This document shows positions 24,876-33,827 of a stretch of 54,607 bases of DNA, one piece after another. The stretch is from JBEIFW01 sp044370695 (GTDB lineage Bacteria > Actinomycetota > Acidimicrobiia > Acidimicrobiales > Ilumatobacteraceae): positions 1-54,607 of the forward strand of contig JBILVB010000004.1 in assembly GCA_044370695.1 (NCBI GenBank), in the 5' to 3' direction. Under the pieces are notes generated by a model, which made no database searches, was not told where the DNA came from, and saw nothing but the letters and a program-made list of their open reading frames with translations. Within the stretch, counting starts at the first letter, position 1. Every line of letters begins with the position of its first letter. Both the position numbers and the translations under genes were made by a program.

Positions 24876-26426
24876 TCAGACGATCTTCGAGCCCGTCTTG
24901 CCCCAGTAGGCGTCGCGCAGCAGCCGCTTGTAGAGCTTGCCGGTAGGCAGCCGGGGCAGTTCGGCCACGAAGTCGACGGACCGGGGCACCTTGAAGTGCG
25001 CGATGTGCTCCCGGGCGTAGGCGATCAACTCCCGGGCAAAGTCCTCGGAGCCTTCGACACCTTCGGCCGGCTGCACGACCGCCTTCACCTCCTCGCCGAG
25101 GTCCTCGTTGGGAACGCCGAACACTGCGACGTCGGCCACCTTCGGGTGCAGCACGAGGCAGTCCTCGATCTCCTGCGGGTAGATGTTCACCCCGCCGGCG
25201 ATGATCATGAACGCCTTGCGGTCCGTCAGGTACAGGAAACCCTCCCCATCGACGTACCCGACGTCGCCGAGCGTCGACCAGTTGGCGTGTTCGGGATGCT
25301 GCGAGCTGCGCGTCTTGTCCGGCGCATTGTGGTACTCGAACGGCATCGTCTCGCGCTCGAAGTAGACCGTGCCCGCCTCGCCGGTCGGCAGCTCCACCCC
25401 GGTCTCGTCACAGACGTGGACGATCCCGAGGATCGGCCGACCGACCGTGCCCGGGTGCGCCAACCAGTCCTGGCTGTTCACGTACGTGTACCCGTTGGCC
25501 TCCGTGCCGGCGTAGTACTCGAACAGGATCGGCCCCCACCAGTCGATCATCTGGCGCTTCACCTCGACCGGACAGGGCGCCGCAGCGTGGATGGCACACA
25601 CGTGCGACCGCAGGTCGTGGGCGTGGCGCAGGTCGTCGGGGAGCTTGAGCATCCGGCTGAACATCGTGGGCACCCACTGGCTGTGGGTCACTCGGTACCG
25701 CTCGATCAGCGCCAGCGCCTCGGCGGGATCGAACTTCTCCATCACCACCACCGTGCCACCGACCGTCTGCACCCCGGCGCAGAAACCGAGCGGGGCCGAG
25801 TGGTAGAGAGGCGCAGGCGACAGGTACACGGTGTCGGGCGTGACCCCGTAGAGCGGCCCGAGGATCGGGTTCAGGTTCGCCGGATCGTCGACGAGGCGAC
25901 CGCTGAGCGGGCGCTTGATGCCCTTGGGCCGGCCGGTGGTGCCCGACGAGTACAGCATCAGGTCGCCCCGGGGTTGCACGGCCAGGGGCTCGGCCGGGTG
26001 GGCGGCGAGCGCCGGGTCGTACTCGTCGAAGCCCGCGAGCGGCCCGCCCACGACGAGGCGCACCGGACAGTCCGGGATCAGTTCGGGCAGGCCGCCCGCG
26101 ACGTCTGCGACGTAGGTGGTGACGACGAGGGCCTTGGCCTCGCAGTCGTTGACGATGTACGCCGCTTCGTCGGTCTGCAGGTAGCGGTTCACCGTGGTGA
26201 GGTACAGCCCGGAGCGGAACGCCGCCCAGGTGACCTCGAAGAACTCCGGCACGTTGTCGGCGAAGATCGCCACGTGGTCACCGGGGCGCAGCCCGGCCGC
26301 CCACCACAGCTGCGCCAACCGGCTCGAGCGCTCGTCGAGCGCCCGGTAGGTGAGCACCTGCCCGGTGCGAGCCATGATCACGGCGGGCTTGTCCGGGGTG
26401 GTCTGCGCGTGGGCGCCGGGGTGCAT
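24876..26426 (-). CDS. fatty-acyl/steroid-type acyl-CoA synthetase
   Basis: 516 residues. ANL superfamily adenylating enzyme activating a carboxylate to its CoA thioester with ATP. The AMP loop YSSGTTGRPKG spans about 159-169 (K168), the TEAN region is FEYYAGTEANGYTYV, the hinge motif lies in YLTDRKAFMIIAGGVNIYPQ and the catalytic Lys is K497 (LPTGKLYKR). The sequence is closest in style to the FadD-type ligases of actinobacterial steroid and bile-acid catabolism (LMLYSSGTTGRPKGIKRPL, APLYHSAPLGF). Substrate cannot be fixed. TAGGGT is exactly 6 nt before the ATG. Confidence 0.9.
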   Translation of the reverse strand: MHPGAHAQTTPDKPAVIMARTGQVLTYRALDERSSRLAQLWWAAGLRPGDHVAIFADNVPEFFEVTWAAFRSGLYLTTVNRYLQTDEAAYIVNDCEAKALVVTTYVADVAGGLPELIPDCPVRLVVGGPLAGFDEYDPALAAHPAEPLAVQPRGDLMLYSSGTTGRPKGIKRPLSGRLVDDPANLNPILGPLYGVTPDTVYLSPAPLYHSAPLGFCAGVQTVGGTVVVMEKFDPAEALALIERYRVTHSQWVPTMFSRMLKLPDDLRHAHDLRSHVCAIHAAAPCPVEVKRQMIDWWGPILFEYYAGTEANGYTYVNSQDWLAHPGTVGRPILGIVHVCDETGVELPTGEAGTVYFERETMPFEYHNAPDKTRSSQHPEHANWSTLGDVGYVDGEGFLYLTDRKAFMIIAGGVNIYPQEIEDCLVLHPKVADVAVFGVPNEDLGEEVKAVVQPAEGVEGSEDFARELIAYAREHIAHFKVPRSVDFVAELPRLPTGKLYKRLLRDAYWGKTGSKIV

Positions 26427-26432
26427 GGCACC

Positions 26433-26438
26433 ACCCTA
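26433..26438 (-). promoter_or_regulatory. -10 box TAGGGT of the acyl-CoA synthetase
   Basis: 6 nt before ATG 26426, so transcription should start on the start codon. Confidence 0.55.
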
Positions 26439-26458
26439 GGGAGTCGATGCGACGCCGG

Positions 26459-27364
26459 TCACGCGCGAGCGGCGGCGAGCTCGGCGTTCATCGCCTCGAG
26501 CGCTGCGGCGACCGGCTCGCGCCAGTCGCCGGCCTCGCTCCCCTGCCAGGCGCCGAGGATCGAGCGGCTGGCGTTGACGAGGAGCCCGGCACCGTCGGCG
26601 GCCCGCGCACCGGCCACGGCATCGGCCGCACTCGCCCCCTGCGCCCCGTAGCCGGGCACGAGGAACACCGTGTCGGGCATCCGGCTCCGCAGGCCGACGG
26701 CCTGCTGCGGCCAGGTCGCGCCCACCACCGCGCCGACCGCGCTCAGGCCGCTGCGACCACGGTGCTCGCGGCCCCAGCGGGCGACGAGGTCCGCCATCCG
26801 ATCCGCAGCGCCGGTGTCCTGCAGGTCGGCCGCCGACGGATTGGACGTCCGGACCAGCACGAACACGCCGTGGCCCGGCCGCAGGAACGGCGCGATGCCG
26901 TCGACGCCCAGGTACCCGTTGACGGTCGCCCAGTCCGCCCCGAGGCCGGTGTCCGCGGCCAGCGGGCGACCGTCGAACCCGGGCGCCCCGCCGAACATGG
27001 CCTGGGCGTAGTGCTCGGCGGTCGACCCGATGTCGTTTCGCTTGCCGTCGACGATGACGGCGACCCCGCGGGCGCGGGCGTGGGCGACGGTGCGCGCCAG
27101 CGCCTGCCATCCGGCACCGCCGTACGCCTCGAAGCAGGCGACCTGCGGCTTGACCGCAGCACATCGGCCGGCGACCGCGTCGATCACGCCCTGGCAGAAC
27201 CCCGCGAACGCGGACGCGACCGCACCGGCGTTGTCCCCCCGACGCTCGAGCGCATCGGCGACGATCGCCGGGGGCAGAAGCCCCGGGCGCGGGTCGAGCC
27301 CGACGCACGCGATCGAACCGGTCCGCTCGACGGCAGCGACGAGGCGGTCCGCGACATGCTCCAC
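26459..27364 (-). CDS. pyrF: orotidine 5'-phosphate decarboxylase, type 2
   Basis: 301 residues. Last step of UMP synthesis. The active-site motif is DGKRNDIGSTAEHYA with K108; CVGLDPRPGLLP at the N-terminus and FLVPGYGAQGASAAD, LLVNASRSIL at the C-terminus are typical of the long type 2 enzymes of actinobacteria and myxobacteria. GTG start at 27364 lies exactly 6 nt after a TAGCCT box that includes the stop codon of the upstream lipoprotein gene. Other pyr genes are not in the window. Confidence 0.94.
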   Translation of the reverse strand: MEHVADRLVAAVERTGSIACVGLDPRPGLLPPAIVADALERRGDNAGAVASAFAGFCQGVIDAVAGRCAAVKPQVACFEAYGGAGWQALARTVAHARARGVAVIVDGKRNDIGSTAEHYAQAMFGGAPGFDGRPLAADTGLGADWATVNGYLGVDGIAPFLRPGHGVFVLVRTSNPSAADLQDTGAADRMADLVARWGREHRGRSGLSAVGAVVGATWPQQAVGLRSRMPDTVFLVPGYGAQGASAADAVAGARAADGAGLLVNASRSILGAWQGSEAGDWREPVAAALEAMNAELAAARA

Positions 27365-27370
27365 GGGGCG

Positions 27371-27376
27371 AGGCTA
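27371..27376 (-). promoter_or_regulatory. -10 box TAGCCT of pyrF, sharing TAG with the upstream stop codon
   Basis: 6 nt before GTG 27364. Positions 27374-27376 are the stop of the SGNH lipoprotein gene, so the promoter is built into that gene's end. Confidence 0.55.
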
Positions 27377-28204
27377 CGCAACGGCGCGCAACGCCGTGGC
27401 GATCACCTCGGCGAGCGCGCGGGCGCCGGCATCGGACAGGTGGAGCCCGTCGGAGGCGAACCACTCGGCCCGCCCGGCGCTCGGCCCCCGCCAATCGATG
27501 AGCCGGAGTCGGCCCGCATACCGCAACGCTGCCGCTGCGAGCTCGGCGTTGTGCCCGGCGAACCGCCCCCCGAGCTCGTTGTACGTCACCCAGAACACGG
27601 TGGCGACGCCGATCGCGGCCAGCTCACGCAGGATCACGTCGAGATCCCCGACGATCGACGGATCGTTGTACCCGACTTCGACGACTGCGATTCCGAAGCC
27701 CTCGCCCGCCCGGCGCCGGATTGCCTCGACGGCGGTGTCGGGCGTGCGCCCGTCGACCGTGCAACTCGTCGTCACGAGCCGCCGGCACACCTCGGCATCG
27801 ATCGTGCCGGCCGCACCGGCCAGCAGGCGGGCGCGGGCGGCGGCATCGTTCCCGACCGCGGCGAGCACGGAATCACCCAGGTACAGCACCCGGCCGGCAG
27901 CCGGACCCGAAGACGACGGCCCCGGATACGAGAGCCCGGGAGCGGAGGTCTGCGGGCCGGACGACGTCGCCCCTGCGGTCGCCGCCGGCGTCGTCGGCAC
28001 CGTGACGTACGGAAGCCGGGTGGGAGCGGGTGGCCGGGTCGCCACCGGACCGGCGTCGAGCGGGGTGGTGCGCACGGACGTGGGCGGGTCGCTCACGCCG
28101 CCGCTCGGCCAGCCGGCCACCTTCGACCCGCCCGGTCGTGCGACTGCGTCGCTGCCGCACGCGCCCAGCACGAGCGCCACCCCGATGACCGCCAGGCCGC
28201 GCAT
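27374..28204 (-). CDS. SGNH/GDSL-type hydrolase lipoprotein
   Basis: 276 residues from ATG 28204. A lipoprotein signal (MRGLAVIGVALVLGACGSD, lipobox LGAC, acylated C16) is followed by a Pro/Ser/Thr-rich linker of about 75 residues and an SGNH hydrolase domain: GDS in VLYLGDSVL, the Gly/Asn block VGYND, and the C-terminal Asp-His pair SDGLHLSDAG. Relatives deacetylate cell-wall sugars or act as acyltransferase partners. It would sit on the outer face of the membrane. Convergent hairpin 28255-28289 lies upstream. Confidence 0.85.
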   Translation of the reverse strand: MRGLAVIGVALVLGACGSDAVARPGGSKVAGWPSGGVSDPPTSVRTTPLDAGPVATRPPAPTRLPYVTVPTTPAATAGATSSGPQTSAPGLSYPGPSSSGPAAGRVLYLGDSVLAAVGNDAAARARLLAGAAGTIDAEVCRRLVTTSCTVDGRTPDTAVEAIRRRAGEGFGIAVVEVGYNDPSIVGDLDVILRELAAIGVATVFWVTYNELGGRFAGHNAELAAAALRYAGRLRLIDWRGPSAGRAEWFASDGLHLSDAGARALAEVIATALRAVA

Positions 28205-28254
28205 CGCTCGACAGTCCACCACGCTGGCGCCTGCGGCGCGCGTCGCCCAGGACG

Positions 28255-28289
28255 CGGCACGGGCCGCCCCTGCGGGGCGGCCCGTGCCG
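28255..28289 (-). terminator. perfect 16-bp stem-loop terminating the liv operon
   Basis: The arms at 28255-28270 (CGGCACGGGCCGCCCC) and 28274-28289 (its exact complement) have a 3-nt loop TGC. It lies 41 bp behind the stop of the binding-protein gene and before the SGNH gene. No U-run, typical of GC-rich actinobacterial terminators. Confidence 0.8.
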
Positions 28290-28329
28290 TACCCGGGTTC
28301 CTACCCGAGCACCGGCGCTCCGTCACCGC

Positions 28330-29883
28330 TCAGGCGGCGACCGAGGCCTTCTTCACCGTGGCGAAGGTACCGAGCTTGCCCTCGACGTTGATGAGCGCCT
28401 TCTCGTCGAGCGGCGTGAACGTCCCGAGCACCTTCGGGTCGGTGATCGTGTACTTGGCCAGGCGGCCGAACTCGGTGAGGTAGGCGTCCTTCAGCCCTTC
28501 CATCTTCACGCCCGTGTCGAGCAGGTTGACCGGCGACTTCGGCAGCACGATCGACCGAGCGGCGATCATGATGTTGCCGCGGTCGAGTCCGCCCTGCATC
28601 TTGTCCGCCGCCTTGAGGATCTCGGTCATGTAGTAACCGAACACCCAACCGGTGAAGTAGGTCGACTGCTTCGGATCGAGCCCGCCCTTGGTGATCTGCT
28701 CCACCCACAGCTTCACGAACGGATCGTCCTTGAGCGCCGGGTCGAGCGGGTTCTTGATCGACTCGACGATGATCGTGTCCTTGCCGGTGAGGCCCTGGTC
28801 GACCAGCGGCTTGAAGAACTGGCCGGTCGAGCCGCACGTTGCCGACATCAGCACGGTCTTCGGCTTCCAGCTGCCCTTTTCCACCTCGGCCATCGCCTGC
28901 GTGCAGAACGCACCCGACGTCTGGATCAACAGCACGTCGGCGTTGGTGGCCGCGAGGTTCGTGAAGTTGTTGGTGAGGTTCGGAGCGGTCGCTTCGTGCA
29001 ACTCCTCCTTGGCCAGCGTGAGGTTGGTGCCCTTGATGCCGGCCTTCACCGAGTTGGCGTACTGCTTGCCGAAGTCGTTGTTGAAGGTGACCATCGCCAG
29101 CTTGGCGCCGCTCGGGTAGGTCTTCTTCAGGTAGTCGACCCAGATCGAGCCTTCGGTCCAGTAGTCGAGCTGCATGCCCGTGGTCCACGGGTGGTTCTCG
29201 ACGTCACCCCAGTCGGCGCCACCCGTGCCGTTGAGCAACTGCGGCATGCACTGCTCGTTGGTGCTGTCCCAGATGGCGAGGTTGTTCGGCGTGCCCAGGA
29301 TCGTGAGCAGTGCGGCGTACTTCTTCGTCTGCAGGGCCTCGTTGACGTTGGTCTTCGTCTGAGCGGCTTGGTAGACGTCGTCCTTGACGTCGAGCTTGAT
29401 CTGGCGGCCGCCGACGCCACCCGTCGAGCCGATGTAGTTGAAGTAGTTGATGGCGCCGTCCGCGATGAGGCCGAACCCGGCGAGCGGGCCCGACTTGGGG
29501 AGCGAGATGAACAGCGAGATCTCCTTGTCGGTGATCCCCTGCTTGGCGTTCCAGTCCGACGGGCACTTCGAGGTGTCGATCTGGAATCCGCCCGTGCCCT
29601 TGTAGAGCTTCTTGTTGGTGGCGTCCTGGCCGAGCTTCGAATAGTCCGGCGCTGTCAGACCGCCGGCACCCGCCGCAGCCGTCGTCGTGGCACCGGCCGC
29701 GGTGGTCGTGGCACCGGCCGCGGTGGTCGGCGCCGCCGTGGTCGCTGCCGCCGTGGTCGCTGCCGCCGTCGATGCGACCGTGGTGGCACCGCCGCTCGAA
29801 TCATCGTCGCCGCACGCCGCGGCGACCAGGCCGCTCACGGCGATCAGCGTCGCCGCGGTGGCCAATTTGCGTGACCGCATCAA
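28330..29883 (-). CDS. ABC transporter substrate-binding lipoprotein (Leu/Ile/Val type)
   Basis: 517 residues. Lipoprotein signal with lipobox VAAAC (acylated Cys about 24; a second Met directly after the first makes the exact start ambiguous), then a Thr/Ala low-complexity linker of about 45 residues, then a type I periplasmic-binding fold (Peripla_BP_6): LFISLPKSGPLAGFG, GAINYFNYIGSTGGVGGRQI, KLAMVTFNNDFGKQYANSVK. It captures substrate outside the membrane for the LivH/LivM pore. In actinobacteria these proteins bind many small molecules, including aromatic acids, amides and steroid side-chain products, besides amino acids. Last gene of the operon, ahead of a strong terminator. Confidence 0.9.
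   Translation of the reverse strand: MMRSRKLATAATLIAVSGLVAAACGDDDSSGGATTVASTAAATTAAATTAAPTTAAGATTTAAGATTTAAAGAGGLTAPDYSKLGQDATNKKLYKGTGGFQIDTSKCPSDWNAKQGITDKEISLFISLPKSGPLAGFGLIADGAINYFNYIGSTGGVGGRQIKLDVKDDVYQAAQTKTNVNEALQTKKYAALLTILGTPNNLAIWDSTNEQCMPQLLNGTGGADWGDVENHPWTTGMQLDYWTEGSIWVDYLKKTYPSGAKLAMVTFNNDFGKQYANSVKAGIKGTNLTLAKEELHEATAPNLTNNFTNLAATNADVLLIQTSGAFCTQAMAEVEKGSWKPKTVLMSATCGSTGQFFKPLVDQGLTGKDTIIVESIKNPLDPALKDDPFVKLWVEQITKGGLDPKQSTYFTGWVFGYYMTEILKAADKMQGGLDRGNIMIAARSIVLPKSPVNLLDTGVKMEGLKDAYLTEFGRLAKYTITDPKVLGTFTPLDEKALINVEGKLGTFATVKKASVAA
29684..29770 (-). repeat. tandem repeats encoding the Thr/Ala linker (2 x 21 bp, 3 x 15 bp)
   Basis: Two exact 21-bp copies (29684-29704, 29705-29725), each coding a TTAAGAT-like heptapeptide, are followed by three 15-bp copies (29726-29770) coding five-residue Ala/Thr units. 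Repeat number could vary between strains and lengthen the tether between membrane anchor and binding domain. Confidence 0.85.
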
Positions 29884-29919
29884 ACTCCCCCTTGTGGATC
29901 GTGTGTTGCCCTGAACGTC

Positions 29920-31107
29920 TTATCGCACCGGATCGGGCTGTCCGGAGGATCCCGTCGGCGAGCCTGCGGAGGCAGGGCTCGCCGCGGCTTGCTGCCGGTG
30001 CGCCAACCACGACGGGTTCGGCAGCACCTGGACGAACTTGGCGCGCAGCCGGCGCAGGCCGTCGATGGTCCCGCCCGGCAGGACGAAAACCACCACCAGC
30101 AACAGCAGGCCGAGCAGGATCGTGGCGACCTGACCGCCTCCCTCGCGCTTCTTGAGGAAATCGACGCTGAACAGCTCGATGCCGAACACCTTGAGGGTGC
30201 CACTCGAGGCGGCATCGCGCATGGTGCGCACGACCCAGACGAGCAGCAGCGCGCCCGGGACGGCGCCCGAGATCGTGGCCGCACCACCGACGACGAGGCC
30301 CACGACCAGGATGATCGACAGATCGATCGCCGGGAACGTGTCGGTCGCCTGCTGCTTGTACATCGTGAACATCACGCCCGACACGCCTGCGAAGGCGGCG
30401 GACACCCCGAAGATCATCGTCTTGTACAGCGGCAGGTTCACCCCGGCGACCGAGGCCGAGATCTCGTTGTCCCGGATCGCCATGACGGCACGTCCGGCGC
30501 GGCTGCGGATCAGGTTACGGGCCAGGACGAACATCACGACCGTGATCGCCAGGATCGTGAAGTACATCCACGTCGAGCGGCCGTAGTCGTTGCGCTCCCA
30601 CGGTGTCCACGACGGCGGGTTCCACTTGGACTTCGTGACCAGACCGTTCGAGCCGCCGGTCACGGATTCGAACTTCCGCACGAGCGTCGGGAACGCTGCG
30701 CCCACCGCCAAGGTGACCACGGCCAGGTAAAGGCCCTTGATCCGCAATGCCGGGATCCCGAGACCGACCCCGACCAGGAAACACAGGGGGGTCGCCACGA
30801 CGAAGGTGAGCAGGTAGGGCCAGTCGTGATCGGCGACCAGGATCGCCGTCGTGTACATCCCGATGCCGACGAACGCCGAGTGACCGATCGAGAGCTGACC
30901 CGAGAAGCCGATCAGCAGGTTCAGACCGAGGATGGCCACGGCGTAGCACATCGTCTCGGTCATGCGGTCGATGTTGACCGGGGCGATCAGACCGAACATC
31001 TGGCCGAACAGCGCCGGGATCGACACCAGCACGATGGCGGCGATCGCCCAGGAGACCGCCAGGTAGGCGCGGTGCTTGGGTGTGTTCTGCGTGAGCTGGA
31101 CAGGCAC
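29920..31107 (-). CDS. livM: branched-chain amino-acid-type ABC permease LivM
   Basis: 395 residues with 9-10 membrane helices. Family features: LNLLIGFSGQLSIGHSAFVGIGMY near residues 60-83, AYRTLRIKGLYLAVVTLA-like PALRIKGLYLAVVTLA, and the EAA-type coupling loop RAVMAIRDNEISASVAGV. It forms the pore with LivH and contacts the ATPases. The C-terminal ~45 residues (LAHRQQAAASPASAGSPTGS) are a disordered extension. It lies 36 bp upstream of the binding-protein gene and 9 bp behind livH. Confidence 0.93.
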   Translation of the reverse strand: MPVQLTQNTPKHRAYLAVSWAIAAIVLVSIPALFGQMFGLIAPVNIDRMTETMCYAVAILGLNLLIGFSGQLSIGHSAFVGIGMYTTAILVADHDWPYLLTFVVATPLCFLVGVGLGIPALRIKGLYLAVVTLAVGAAFPTLVRKFESVTGGSNGLVTKSKWNPPSWTPWERNDYGRSTWMYFTILAITVVMFVLARNLIRSRAGRAVMAIRDNEISASVAGVNLPLYKTMIFGVSAAFAGVSGVMFTMYKQQATDTFPAIDLSIILVVGLVVGGAATISGAVPGALLLVWVVRTMRDAASSGTLKVFGIELFSVDFLKKREGGGQVATILLGLLLLVVVFVLPGGTIDGLRRLRAKFVQVLPNPSWLAHRQQAAASPASAGSPTGSSGQPDPVR

Positions 31108-31116
31108 GGCGCTCCC

Positions 31117-32193
31117 CTAGACCCGTTCGACTTTCTTCGAACCGAACAACCCCGACGGCCGCACCACCAGCACCACCACGATGATGGCGAGGGCCACCAG
31201 CAGGGCGAGCTCGGACCCGATCAACTCGACGTACCCGCCGAGCATCGTTTCGGCGACACCGACGAGCAGTCCGGCGATCACGGCGCCGAGCACCGAGTCG
31301 AGACCCCCGAGGGTGGCGGCGGCGAAGCTGAAGATCAGCACCTTGCCCATGAAGTTGAAGTCGATCGGCTGGTTGAACCGGGCGACCAGACAGGCAGCGA
31401 GGGTTCCGACAGCGGCGGCGAGCGCCCAACCGAACTGCAGCGTGCGCCCGGTCGAGATGCCCACCAAGCGGCTCGACTCCAAATTCGACGACACCGACCG
31501 GAACGCCAAGCCGATCTTGGTCCGCTTCAGCAGCAACGAGATCAGGAGCACAGCGAGCCCCACGGTGATCCAGATCCCGAGGTTCTCGTACCGGATCCGC
31601 ACGCCGAAGAAGTTGAAGAAGTCGTCCTTCGCGCCCGGGAACGGCGTCGGCACCGCCTCCGGGTCGATGCCGTAGAGCACCGGCACGAGGCCGTTGATGA
31701 TGAAGAAGATCGACAGCGTCACGATCGTGATCGACAGGTGGTTGCTCGGGTCGAACGGACGGATCAGCGTCCGTTCGATCGCTGCGGCGCCCGCTGCGCT
31801 GATCACCATCGCCCCGAGGATCGCCAGCCACACCGGGAAGCCCCGGTAGTCGTGGAGATCGATCATGAGGAACGTCCCGAACATCGCCATCTCGCCCTGG
31901 GCGAAGTTGATGACGCCGGTGGCCTTGTAGATCAGCACGAGGGCGATGGCGACCGCGCCGTACACGAAGCCGTTGTTCAGGCTGTCGAAGATGCGCTGCA
32001 GGTAGATCTTCCCGCCATCCTGCGCGATGGCGTACACGCTGAACAGCACGACGACGGCGAGCAGGATGCCGAGGTTGCGAACCCGTTTGGCCGAGAAGGC
32101 CTCCAGTTTCCGGTACGCACCCCCCACCTGTTCGTTCGCCTTGGCCACCACGGCGGTGGTGCCGGCGGATTCCGACGAGGTTTCAGTGGCCAC
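31117..32193 (-). CDS. livH: branched-chain amino-acid-type ABC permease LivH
   Basis: 358 residues. The first ~65 are a polar N-terminal extension (ATETSSESAGTTAVVAK) plus one helix, then the LivH core: FVYGAVAIALVLIYKATGVINFAQGEM is the family signature, and FRSVSSNLESSRLVGISTGRT is the coupling loop. It pairs with LivM. Nine bp from livF and livM on either side, so all are co-transcribed. The extra N-terminal tail is unusual compared with the ~290-residue E. coli LivH. Confidence 0.92.
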   Translation of the reverse strand: MATETSSESAGTTAVVAKANEQVGGAYRKLEAFSAKRVRNLGILLAVVVLFSVYAIAQDGGKIYLQRIFDSLNNGFVYGAVAIALVLIYKATGVINFAQGEMAMFGTFLMIDLHDYRGFPVWLAILGAMVISAAGAAAIERTLIRPFDPSNHLSITIVTLSIFFIINGLVPVLYGIDPEAVPTPFPGAKDDFFNFFGVRIRYENLGIWITVGLAVLLISLLLKRTKIGLAFRSVSSNLESSRLVGISTGRTLQFGWALAAAVGTLAACLVARFNQPIDFNFMGKVLIFSFAAATLGGLDSVLGAVIAGLLVGVAETMLGGYVELIGSELALLVALAIIVVVLVVRPSGLFGSKKVERV

Positions 32194-32202
32194 GATGGTC
32201 TC

Positions 32203-32919
32203 CTAGTACCCGAGGTAGGCCTTGCGGACGGCGTCGTCCTCGCGCAGTTCGGCCGCGCTGCCCGACAGCGCGATCTGGCCCGCTTCGAGGACGTAGGCGC
32301 GGTCGGCGAGACCGAACGCCAGGTTGGCGTTCTGCTCGACGACCAGCATGGTCACGCCCTGTTCCCTGTTGATCTCGCCGAAGCGACGGAACAGGTCCTG
32401 CACGATGATCGGCGCGAGGCCGAGCGACGGCTCGTCGAGCAGCAGCAGTTCGGGTCGGGACATCATGGCCCGGGCGACGGCGAGCATCTGCTGCTCACCA
32501 CCCGAGAGGCTCCCGGCGAGCTGCGCACGGCGCTCGGCCAAACGGGGGAACACCGAGAACCACAGGTCGCGGTCCTGGCGCACACCAGCTTTGTCCTTCC
32601 GGACGAACGCCCCGGCTTCGAGGTTGTCCTCGACGCTCAGGTCCGGGAAGGTGCCGCGCCCCTGGGGAACGTGGGCCACCCCGGCCCGCACGACGTCGGG
32701 CGTGGAGCGGCCGATCACCTCCTTGCCCCGCACCTTCACGGAGCCCTTCGTGGCGATCATCTGACAGATCGCCCGGAGGGTGGTCGTCTTGCCCGCACCG
32801 TTGGCCCCGAGCACGACCACGGCCTCACCCTTGTCGACGTGGAGATCGATGCCGCGCAGCACCTTGATCTGGCCATAGCCGGCCTCGAGTCCGGCGACAT
32901 CGAGCACCCGTTCGGTCAT
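32203..32919 (-). CDS. livF: ABC ATPase LivF
   Basis: 238 residues. Walker A GANGAGKT at 38-45, signature SLSGGEQQMLAVARAMM, Walker B ELLLLDEPSLGLAP, and the LivF C-terminus with DRAYVLEAGQIALSG. Powers transport with LivG. Its ATG overlaps the livG stop (ATGA). Confidence 0.94.
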   Translation of the reverse strand: MTERVLDVAGLEAGYGQIKVLRGIDLHVDKGEAVVVLGANGAGKTTTLRAICQMIATKGSVKVRGKEVIGRSTPDVVRAGVAHVPQGRGTFPDLSVEDNLEAGAFVRKDKAGVRQDRDLWFSVFPRLAERRAQLAGSLSGGEQQMLAVARAMMSRPELLLLDEPSLGLAPIIVQDLFRRFGEINREQGVTMLVVEQNANLAFGLADRAYVLEAGQIALSGSAAELREDDAVRKAYLGY

Positions 32920-33677
32920 GCCGCGCTCCCCAGGTACGCCTCGATCACCTTCGGATCGCGGGCGATGTCGGCCGGCACACCCTCGGCGATCTTGCGACCG
33001 AAGTCGAGCACGACGATCCGGTCCGAGATGCTCATGACCATCGACATGTGGTGTTCGACGAGCAGCACCGTGAGCGAGTAGCGATCGCGCAGCTCCTTGA
33101 CCAGCTCACCGAGCGAATCGACCTCGGAGTGGGTGAGCCCGGCGGCCGGCTCGTCGAGCATCAGGAGCTTGGCGTCACCGGCGAGGGCTCGGGCCAGCTC
33201 GATCCGCTTGAGCGTGCCGTAGGGCAGACCCGCCGCCGGCCGGAACGCGAGATCGGCCATGCCGAGATCCTCGAGGATCGCGTACGCCTTCTCGGAGACC
33301 TCACGCTCCTCCTTGCGCACCCCGATGCGCAGCATGCCGGTGATCATGTTCACCCGGCCCTTCGTGTGGGCCCCGAGCATCACGTTCTGCAGCACGGTCA
33401 TCGACGGCCACAGGGCCAGGTTCTGGAAGGTGCGCATGATCCCGACCCGGGAGATCGTGTCAGGCCGAGCCTGCAACAGGTCCTTGCCGTCGAACGAGAT
33501 CCGCCCTTCCGTCGGGTTGTAGATGCGGCTGATGACGTTGAACATCGTCGTCTTGCCCGCGCCGTTCGGACCGATCAGGCCGAGGATCTCGCCCTGATCG
33601 ATGTGGAACGACAGGCGGTCGAGAGCGACGATGCCGCCGAATCGCACGGACACGTCGTCGACGGACAGGAGCGCCAC
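32916..33677 (-). CDS. livG: ABC ATPase LivG
   Basis: 253 residues. Walker A GPNGAGKT at 36-43; the LivG-specific signature LPYGTLKRIELARALA replaces the usual LSGGQ; Walker B is KLLMLDEPAAGLTHSE; the end is the family's extra C-terminal tail (GRKIAEGVPADIARDPKVIE, AYLGSAA). First gene of the operon: GTG 33677 has GGAGG 7 nt upstream and a recognisable promoter in the 150-bp gap to the acyl-CoA dehydrogenase. Confidence 0.94.
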   Translation of the reverse strand: MALLSVDDVSVRFGGIVALDRLSFHIDQGEILGLIGPNGAGKTTMFNVISRIYNPTEGRISFDGKDLLQARPDTISRVGIMRTFQNLALWPSMTVLQNVMLGAHTKGRVNMITGMLRIGVRKEEREVSEKAYAILEDLGMADLAFRPAAGLPYGTLKRIELARALAGDAKLLMLDEPAAGLTHSEVDSLGELVKELRDRYSLTVLLVEHHMSMVMSISDRIVVLDFGRKIAEGVPADIARDPKVIEAYLGSAA

Positions 33678-33711
33678 CCGAGTACCTCCCCCTGAGATCG
33701 AGTGCCGGCGG

Positions 33712-33740
33712 AGAGTAGCGATAGACGCCCGTCACATCAA
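33712..33740 (-). promoter_or_regulatory. sigma70-like promoter of livGFHM
   Basis: Minus-strand -35 TTGATG (33735-33740) and -10 TACTCT (33712-33717) have a 17-bp spacer. Leader of about 28 nt contains the GGGGGAGG site of livG. Unlike most genes in the window, this one has a leader and a ribosome-binding site. Confidence 0.6.
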
Positions 33741-33827
33741 CCACCAATTGCACCGCGGATCGGGAAGCGGCGGCTTCGTGTCCTATCGTTTCGATGCCGA
33801 TCAGACGTCCCCATGGGGAGGCGGACC

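Noticed and set aside
29989..33081. A 1030-codon plus-strand open frame rich in Asp, His, Glu and Gln
   Set aside because: Complement of the livM-livH-livF genes, which have clear family motifs.
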